The position numbers and the translations under genes are program-made. 64,000 nt of DNA, taken from NCBI GenBank assembly GCA_011317545.1, contig WUJK01000002.1:3906001-3970000 (forward strand). Reading direction: 5' to 3'. The stretch is from Coniella vitis (Eukaryota; Ascomycota; Sordariomycetes; Diaporthales; Schizoparmaceae). This document shows positions 55,701 to 64,000 of the stretch, one piece after another. The notes under the pieces are model-generated. The model saw only the letters and a program-made list of their open reading frames with translations, made no database searches and was not told the origin of the DNA. Within the stretch, counting starts at the first letter, position 1; every line of letters starts with the position of its first letter.

Positions 55701-58700
55701 CAATTCCTCCAAACGTATGTTACCAATGCACCTTTGCGGAGTTTTCTCACAAGGAGCGGTGGTATTGGCTATCTACTGGATCTCATGGAGCTTCCCAGCT
55801 TGCCACACGATTTTGTCAAGTCTTTGCCATCCAAGATCCTAGAGCAAGTACTGGGAGTAGTCGTTGAACATGCGCCCGTCGTTGGTCTTCCTGCCATTTT
55901 GAATCGTCTGCAAGACTCGTTGCAAGCTCTGGAGCCTTTGGTTTCAACACCCAGTTCAGAACCGTTCTTCCGTCCAGCAGTGGAGTTCAAGACACTTTTG
56001 AACGACTCTTCGGCTTCAGAAATTGAGGCTCGCAGTACATACAATGCAAAGGGCACAGCTCTGGTGAAAGCGCTCTTACGCGCCCAGAGTCTACTCAAGA
56101 CTTTGAACGAATGCTTCCCAGCTGTCACACCTGGCAGACCCGCTTCGAGTATTGCGACAGTGAATGTTTACGACTACCTGCTCAATGTTGTCCAGTCTGT
56201 AGGACCGTTATTCCGAGCGGTTCTTCTCGAGGAAATGGCCCTTGTCGCCTCGGTCCCACCAGAATGGACGTCAAGAGGAGATAATCAGCGGGTCGATAGC
56301 ACAGACGACTCGCCCGACACTCATGAGGCACTCTTGTCTGAGCTCCTTGGTCAGGTAAACATTGCAACAAAAAATACACAATCAGATGCGAAGCAATCCA
56401 TCTTGCACGAGACAACCCCACAGTTTCAGAACTACCAAGTGATTCGGACGCTGCTACACAACTTCAAGCCGTGTGTGTGGACATTTCTGCAGACCTTGGG
56501 CAAGGCTCTCATGCCGCGCAGAGAACGGGACAGTTATGTTCGTTCGAAACATATGCAAGTGGCCGACGCGCTGGCTGAATTTCCCCTTGGTCGACTACAG
56601 CCTGTCAAAGATGAATCGGTGACGCTTACGGATCTGACATACTGGACTGTCTTTTTGCACGTCATCTACAACATGCTAATAGACGCAAGTCGTCGAGATG
56701 ACCGAGCAGGACCACATATTATCCTTCCTGTTTTGGACGCCTTCAAGAAGCAACATGGCATTGACACAATCAACCAGATTATCAAGCTCTTTGCACATGA
56801 ACTGGCCAAGGATAATGCTGATTCGTCGACAACTAAAGTTGCAAGTACCGGACTGCAAAAGGCTCTCGACTTGTATTCACTGATACTGAATGGCAAGTAT
56901 ATTTCTGATTCGGTTCACCAACTCAGCGTCGCAAGCCGTTCATCTTCCAATCGTCAGCCTGAATACTATCAGACAATGAGCCAGTTCATTGTGGAAACGC
57001 GAATGTCGGTGTTGCCCGCAGTGGTTGACTTGTGGCAATCACCCTTGATTGAGCGGGCATCTACGGATGTGGTCAGCAAGATTGTTGGGATTCTCACGGT
57101 CATTTCTTCGGGCGAACAGGAGAGTTCTGCGCTCCGTAGAGCTGACCCTCCGACTAATGTACCGGCTTTATTTAAGCGAGAGACAGTGAAATTTCCCTGG
57201 ATCGCTCATGCCTCTGTTTTGACACGCCTATCTGAGGAACAGCCCGAGGATTTGGCACGGGAAGCTGTGTACCGCGCCCTTGGAACTTTGGACCAGGCTA
57301 CCGACTATTGCAGATTGCATCAAAAGGGGGTTGCTGGCCGACGGAATCCAGTTCCTCCAGAGGATGCGTATGAAACATCTTCTCCGCCTCGTCCAACCCG
57401 CAATGGTTTTGGCTCGTTTACCGAGGCTCTTCTTGACGATCTTGACATGAATCAAGACTCTCATGATTCAGTGGATGAAGATTCGCACGCTGACCGTACT
57501 GAATCCGCATCAAGCTCAGCCGCAGCTACCATAACACCACCTGCAGCTCAACCAATAAATCAAGACCAAGAGACTGAGGCTGCGACGCCTGTTTTCAAGG
57601 ATGACCTCGACGCGGAGCGTGAAAAGTTGCGCCATGATCTTGTGGATCACTGTCTTGACGTGATCAGAGCACACCCAAAGTCGGTTTTTGAGGTGTCCGA
57701 ATTACTTCATGTGGCCATGGGCATTGACCGCTCAGAAAGCGAAGATGCTCGTCAAGAAATGGGCGAAACCCTTGCCAACGCACTCATGTCGTTTGCTCTC
57801 GATGACGACGAGAAGAAGACCAATGGCAGCAATATTGCTGCTTACGCTCATCTCTTATCTCTCATGCTTCATGGATCGGAAAAGTTTTTCAACACTACAG
57901 TTAAGATCTTGAGAGGCAACGTGACCGACTATCTCGGCTTCCTTAAGGTTCCGCCCGGCAACTCCACCGACGAACTTCCGCCCTGGATCCCTCACATCCT
58001 CTTAATCATTGAAATGCTCCTTGCAGAGGATGCACAGCCGGTCGAGGTGAGATGGACTCCGCCTCGAAGTGAGGACGAGGAAATACAACCCCCCGTCTTG
58101 CAGGCGAAGGATCCAATCATCTCGGAAGAAGCCAAGATGGTTGTGCTCGAATCAGCTCTTGATATTCTCCCGCGTATCGGCAAAAATGAGAGTTTGGCAG
58201 TGGCAGTTCTTCGAGTGATCGTCATGCTCACCCGGACTCGAGCCATTGCCAGAATTGTTAGGGAGAAGAGGAATCTGCAGCGTCTCTTTGTTATGGCCAA
58301 GCAGCTGGCGGTCCTTGGTTCCGCTCGCCTCAAGGAGACAACAATCACTGGCAACATCATGACAATCCTGCGACACATCGTCGAAGATGAGGATACGCTT
58401 CGCCAAATCATGCGCAGCGAGATTCGCAAGTTCTGCGAGCAGAGCCCCAGGGGCTCACGGGCCATCGATGTACCAACATATACGCGTCAGCTTGCACACT
58501 TTGCGCTGCGTAGCCATGAACTCTTCATCGAAGTCACAAATGACATGGTCAAATTGTCACGGTTCGTACCCTCAGGAGAACAAGCGGGATCGAACGCGCG
58601 GGGTGTCACTCTGACGTTGAAGGACAAATCGCCTTCGACGACCGCGCGCTTTGCCGTTCCAGCGACCGGGGAGAGCGAGTCTGTAGAGCCAGCCGTACAG

Positions 58701-61700
58701 ACCTTGACGGAGGAACTTACAATAAGCGACGTCAAGCCCTCTACGGAAGCTCCGGATAAAGGCACGACTGATGCGAGCAAACCCGCCCAAACTGAGTCCA
58801 AGCAAAATGAGTTGAAGCGGCCAGTTGTTGAGAATCCCGATGGCGTGGTACATTTCCTTCTCTGCGAACTGCTCAATTACAGAGATGTCGTTGACAAAGA
58901 ATCGCCATCAGAGGCGCCCAAGGAAACTGAGTCTCCTGGCGATGCTACACCAAGTACCCCAAGTGGGGAGACTCCTACGCTCGACGAGCAAGCGCAAGCA
59001 GAGAGCAACAGGGAAGAGAAAGACAAGAAGGCGCCTAAGGCTCTCTTCAAGACTGATGAGCATCCCATATTCATCTACCGTTGCTTCCTACTGAATTGTT
59101 TGGCTGAGCTTTTGCAAAGCTACACTCGCACGAAGATGGAGTTCATCAACTTCAAACGCAGTGCTCCAATGTTGGGCAACACTCCAGTCAAACCACGAGC
59201 AGGCGTTCTCAATTATCTCCTCCAAGACCTCCTTTGCATGAGTAGCCTCACCAATCCACTCGACAGCGTGGCTGCAAAGAAGAAAGCAGCAATGTCCGAG
59301 CAGGCTCGTCAAGTTCTTGTGGCTCTTGTAGCAAAGACAAATGAGAAGCCCATTGATCGGGCCCGAGATCGCTTTGATTACGACGACGACCCAGACCTGC
59401 TTTTTGTGCGCAAGTGGGTTCTAGATATGATCCTGCGCACATACAAGGATGCTGCTACCCCTCACGAACCTTTTGACGTGAGATACGCCAAGCTGCTGTC
59501 CCTGGCCGAACTTATGTTAAGCATGATTGGTGAAAAGGATCGTGACTCAAACAGTCCGCGAGGATCGTCTGACCCCTCAGCACAGCTCAAGCGTCTCATG
59601 TTTGAGAAGGGATTTCTCCCAGCACTCACTGCTTCAGTCGCAGACATCGACCTTACCTTCCCAGGCGTCAAGCGAACAATCAAATACATCCTTCGAGTCC
59701 TACAGGTTATGACAAGCACTGCAATATCACTTAGTCATGCCAACCTTCTCCCCTCCGGTCCCCAAGATAGCGTCGAAGACGAGATTGCGTCCGTATCATC
59801 CCTCTCCGACTTGGACGATGGGCGGGAAGAAACACCGGATCTCTACCGCAACTCAGCCCTGGGAATGTTGGAACCTGGCCGTGAGGATGATTTCGAGGAT
59901 GACTCGGAAGAAGACGGTAAGCTCGCTCCTTGTACTCAATGCTGTCACCATTTCATACTAACGCATACTCAAATCTGTTCAGAAGATGAAGAGATGGATT
60001 ACGAGGATGGATATCCTGATGAGTTGGATTATGACGACGAAATGCTGTCCCAGGACGGCGAGGAAGACGTGAGCGATGAAGATGAAGAGCTCGGTGAAAT
60101 GGGAGAAATTGAAGGTCTTCCTGGTCATCCTGTCGGTGTCGAAGTTATCATGGAAGATGATGACGAAGACAATGACGATGAGGACATGGATGATGAAAGC
60201 GACGACGACGATGATGGGGATGATGACGATGATGGTCCATCGGAAGATATGGATGACGATCTTGAAGACCGCATAGAAATCGTCGACGAAGATGGAAACC
60301 CCATTGATGATGACGGCGCACCCGGCTGGGAGGACGAGACGAGTGATGACGATGAAGAGGACGATGAAGACGATGGAGAGGAGTATGGTGATGGCGTCCA
60401 AGACCTGGATGAATTGGCGGATATGCCAGCTCAGCTGCATGGGCTGCATGATCTCATTGAGGGTGCAGGCGATCTCGACAGCCGCCACCACACGCACCAC
60501 CATATATTGGCGGACGATGGGTTCGGGTTTGGTGTTGAGAGATTCGATAACGATGTGGAAGAGGATGAGGGTAAGTACAACCTCGTTTATAGCAGCTGCC
60601 TGCAATTTTCCCCAATTCTCCCCACCCTTCTCATCCCCCTTTTATTTCTTCAAGTGATCTCCTACCATGGCCATATTCGCAACCATGCTAACCGTTAGCC
60701 CAGAAGATGAAGAAGAAGAGGATGACGATATCGATGGCGATGATGCCTACATCTACGAGTACGCACGTAAGTTTACCAATTTTGGTTCTTGTCCCATGTT
60801 ACCCTCTGCACACAGTGGCCAAGTTGAACCTGGGCTAATGCATGGCGATTGTAGACCCTGCTGGCGACATTCAGCCTCCCATTATGCCGGCTGGTTTGGG
60901 CTGGGATGCACTTGTTGTGGATCGTGGTCCGCCGCGTCGACACCGACCGTTCCCTGCCGGACCGTTTGTTGTTGGGCCTCACGTCGCCGAACCACTCAGT
61001 GGTATGTCTTCTCGTGAAATGCAACTGGACATTGTCAGGCGCGATGCTCGCAATTTTGAGCAAGAGATGGGGGCCCTTCTGTCAAGCCTCATTCGCAACC
61101 GCCATGCTGATCCTGCGACAGACTTCCGCAACTTTTTCCGGGGCGGGCGACCATCTGGCCCTCCAATCAATGGAGAAGACGGTCTCAATCCCCTACTCCG
61201 CCGAGGCCTGAACAACGGACGTGATCTTCCCTCACGCCCTTCTGCTTCGTTCCTGGGAGGGCGCGGCCAAATGCCAAATCGCTTTTTTGATGGACCTATG
61301 CACATCCTCAGCGACATTATGGCCAGCTTGCCGCCTGGCATCACGCCACCCCGAGGATTTTCTCTTCATATCACTCAGAACCCTGGCAGTCGTGGAGAGA
61401 CCTTCGAGATTGCTAGCAGCTCGCGAGTGTCACACAGTCACCATCCCCGCAGCGAACCTCGACGTGATACGTACCAAGAGCCCCAACAAGCTGTTGCCTT
61501 TGTGCCTGTGACAACCGAACAGCGATGGCTAGAAGAGGCCAGGATCGTCTTTGGACACACATACACAGACAAGGCGTCTCGGTTAAATATGTACATCTGG
61601 GCGAAACTTACACCTCAAGCTGCCGAGCTAGAGAAGAAGAGGAAGGCCGAAGAGCTCGAGCGCCATCGCAAGGAAGAGGAAGAACGTCGAAAGCGCCAAG

Positions 61701-64000
61701 AAGAAGAGAGAAAGGCGCGCGAGGCCAAAGAAGCCGAGGAGAGAGCTGCTAGAGAAAAGGCTGAAGCTGAAGAACGTGAACGTCGTGAGGCTGAGGCAGC
61801 CGAGGCAGCCGCTCAGGCTGTAGAGCATGGAAGTGAAGCCGTCGGCGGTTCTGAAGACACAGAGCCACAAGCTATGGAAGGCGTTGAAACCACCGACACT
61901 GCCCCTCAGCAAGAAGGAGAAACTTCGGTGCCTCAACCTCGAATCTTCACTACCATCAGAGGCGAACAAGTCGACATTACTGAGCTTGGTATTGACGCGG
62001 ATTATATGGAAGCCTTGCCAGACGAGATGCGCGAGGAAGTCATTGCACAAACAATTACTTCTCGACGTACTGAAGCCCGTGAGGCCGCGGCGCTGTCAGG
62101 AAACCCTACTGCTGAACAAGGCGAAGAATATCAAGAGTTCCTTGATGCTTTACCTGAGCATCTGCGCATCGAGGTCGTGCAAAGTGAACGTCAAGAACGT
62201 CGACGGATCGAGCGGGAAACAGCACGTCGTGCGCAAGCCGCGGCTGGGCAGGCTGCTGCGGCTCAAGACATGGATACAGCAAGCATACTTGCGAGTTTGA
62301 ACCCAGAGTTGAGGCAGCAGGTTCTCTTGGACCATGGTAATGAAATTATGGACCAGCTGCCCCCAGAGATGGCAGCGGAAGCTCGCGAAATCAACGAGCG
62401 TGTACGGAGCGCTTACATCCCTCGGGTGCGCGACTCGAGCCGTCATCTTGCTGAGCCGGCTGTTGCTAACGATGTTAAGCCACAGCGCCGTACCGTTGTG
62501 CAAATGCTGGACAAGTCTGGCGTCGCTACGCTCCTTCGTTTCATGTTCGTCGGCCAGCAAGGATCCATTCGCAGCTATTTATTCCGTGTTCTTGGCGATA
62601 TTTGCGAAAACCGGCAGAATCGACTCGAGGTCATTGGCTCACTCTTGCAAATACTTCAGTTCGGCAGCACTGACATGGAAGCTGTCGAGCGAAGTTTTAG
62701 CGCCCTTTCTTTAAAGGCCAAGCAACCCAAAGATAAGGAAGCCAAAGATGCCAAAGATTCCAAAGATACCAAGCCCCCACAAGGCTTGAAGCGAACATTT
62801 ACAAATGTTGGCACCAGTCTCGGCGTCCAGCAAAATTCAGAGATATCTCCGCTCCTTGTCGTCCAGCAGTGCCTTGACCTGCTGGTTGATCTCTCTGGCA
62901 GAAATCCCCACGTTCCGTCCTTGTTTTTGACGGAAAATGACCTAAGCTTGGTATCCCTCAAGCAAGGCCACAATCGGAAGGGCAAGGCTAAGGACTCAAA
63001 GGTTCATAAATACGCCATCAACTCACTCCTTCATCTCCTTGATCGCGACCTCGTGATGGAGAGCTCCACAGTCATGCAATTACTGGTGGACCTTCTGAAC
63101 AAGGTGACCTTGCCGCTTCAAGCGCTCGAACGTCGCCGCAAGGAAGCTGAAGAAGAGGCCCAAAAGGCAGCGGAACATGTCAAACTTGACGCAGAGAGAG
63201 GACAACAGCAGGCACAAGAAGAAGCAGCTCGTGACGACGCCGCTGCCGGAGATATGCTTAACACCCCTGATGCGCCTACGACGGCACCCGTAGGATCTTC
63301 TGGTGAGGGGAATGAGAACAAGGACGCGCAAACAAATGAGCAGAAGAAGATCCGCCAATTGCAGCCTCCGCTGATTCCCCCCGAGAACCTCCGGCTGGTT
63401 GTCAAGATCTTCGTCGCTCAAGAGTGCAGCTCGAAGACTTTCCAAAACACAATCTCGACCATCAAGAATTTGTCCAATATCCCGGATGCTAAACAGGTCT
63501 TTGGAAAGGAGCTGGTGAAGCAAGCTCAAATTCTCAGCAAGAACATTGTCGCTGATCTCGACGAACTGCTGCCCCACATTGAGAAAGCTGAGTCTGGCAC
63601 GGAGATTCAGGGCTTGGCGTTGGCCAAATTCTCCCCTGGCGCTTCGGAGCAAAACAAACTCCTGCGCGTCCTGATGGCTTTGTATCATCTCTTCGAGATC
63701 AAGAAGAATGGTAATCGTGACGCAGACCAGGCTGCTGCGGCTGACGAATGGTCCGCCTTGCTGATGACGCTCTACCACAATGAGACATTCAATAAGATGT
63801 GGGATAGATTGAGCGACTGTCTCTCCGCCATTCATCAACGTGACAACATGACCAACGTCGCGACCATTCTTTTGCCTTTGATTGAATCGCTGATGGTTGT
63901 TTGCAAGAACACCACGGTGGAAAATGAGCCACGAGCGACAACCAACAAGGACATAGTTCTCTCCAGCCCAGAACCGGACGACACGATGGCTGGTCTGTTC
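52727..64000 (+). CDS. TOM1: Giant HECT E3 ubiquitin ligase, TOM1/HUWE1 family (3' end missing)
   Basis: Homologue of yeast Tom1 and human HUWE1, linked to mRNA export, histone turnover and ribosomal protein quality control. Exons: 52727-52774, 52839-59916, 59983-60570, 60704-60766 and 60855 to the window edge, where the frame is still open. About 3640 residues are present; the HECT catalytic domain (about 350 residues) should follow outside the window. The start MGKILKSIQPKHCETL joins SLWVHDFV. The N-terminal half (about residues 90-1100) matches the DUF908/DUF913 helical-repeat scaffold. There is a strongly acidic Asp/Glu tract at about 2430-2470, a Glu/Arg/Lys coiled coil at about 2850-2910, then ubiquitin-binding-like repeats with LPxxhRxEh motifs (MEALPDEMREEV, FLDALPEHLRIEVV, LASLNPELRQQV). 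The introns cluster at the acidic tract; the 66-nt one at 59917-59982 is in frame and stop-free. Confidence 0.95.

Noticed and set aside
59979..60605. 208-codon minus-strand frame rich in Ile and Val, looking like a membrane protein
   Set aside because: It is the complement of the acidic GAT/GAC tract of TOM1, which reads as Ile/Val in reverse.
61010..61045. Short GT...AG 'intron' in TOM1 exon 5 (GTATGT to TCAG)
   Set aside because: Only about 35 nt, below the minimum for fungal introns, and the frame is open and plausible through it.
63080..63838. 252-codon minus-strand frame
   Set aside because: Antisense of the TOM1 3' exon, whose frame is open and conserved.
1..64000. Secondary metabolite cluster, CRISPR array, 5S rRNA or intact transposase
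   Set aside because: No PKS/NRPS or other backbone enzyme, no spaced repeats, no 5S sequence and no intact transposase or reverse transcriptase frame was seen on either strand.

Overview
The window is nuclear DNA of a filamentous ascomycete (Pezizomycotina). The signs are many short spliceosomal introns (about 55-90 nt, GT...AG), fungal versions of housekeeping genes, gene spacing of a few kb, and an intron-containing tRNA-Leu. The class is uncertain; Dothideomycetes is my guess. No virulence cluster, CRISPR array, secondary-metabolite cluster or intact transposon was found.

Layout from left to right: the C-terminal half of a peroxisomal ABCD-type fatty-acyl transporter (1-1215, +); GDE1, an SPX-ankyrin-GDPD glycerophosphodiesterase (2005-5692, -); a predicted mitochondrial PPR-like protein (7910-10231, -); a CZIB/UPF0587 zinc protein (10597-11331, +); an SNM1/Rpr2-type RNase MRP/P subunit (11752-12444, +); ZPR1 (12731-14274, +); an unrecognised protein with an internally duplicated domain (15337-17394, -); an orphan disordered exon (about 18590-18883, -); SEN54 with an RGG tail (21819-23309, -); tRNA-Leu(UAG) with a 17-nt intron (23736-23832, +); a gene-poor, eroded stretch with an ankyrin-like relic (23.9-27.3 kb); a PPIL3-type cyclophilin (27365-28081, -); an arrestin-domain protein (30173-31550, +); HSF1 (34494-36967, -); CWC27 (38888-40528, -); V-ATPase subunit B, VMA2 (41226-43131, +); CTF8 (43650-44093, -); DPH1 (44843-46252, -); ribosomal protein eS6 (46763-47999, +); ribose-phosphate pyrophosphokinase (48930-50119, -); and a TOM1/HUWE1-type giant HECT ubiquitin ligase that runs off the right edge (52727-64000, +).

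The genes do not form one pathway. RNA processing is over-represented: RNase MRP subunit, tRNA-splicing endonuclease subunit, an intron-bearing tRNA, two cyclophilins of which CWC27 is a spliceosome component, and TOM1, whose yeast homologue is linked to mRNA export. Translation is represented by ZPR1, DPH1 and eS6. Head-to-head pairs that may share control regions are PPR-like/CZIB, CWC27/VMA2, DPH1/eS6 and PRS/TOM1. Exon models were built by hand from reading frame, splice signals and family conservation; no alignment or RNA data were available. The most novel items are the duplicated-domain protein, the orphan exon, and the eroded interval after the tRNA.
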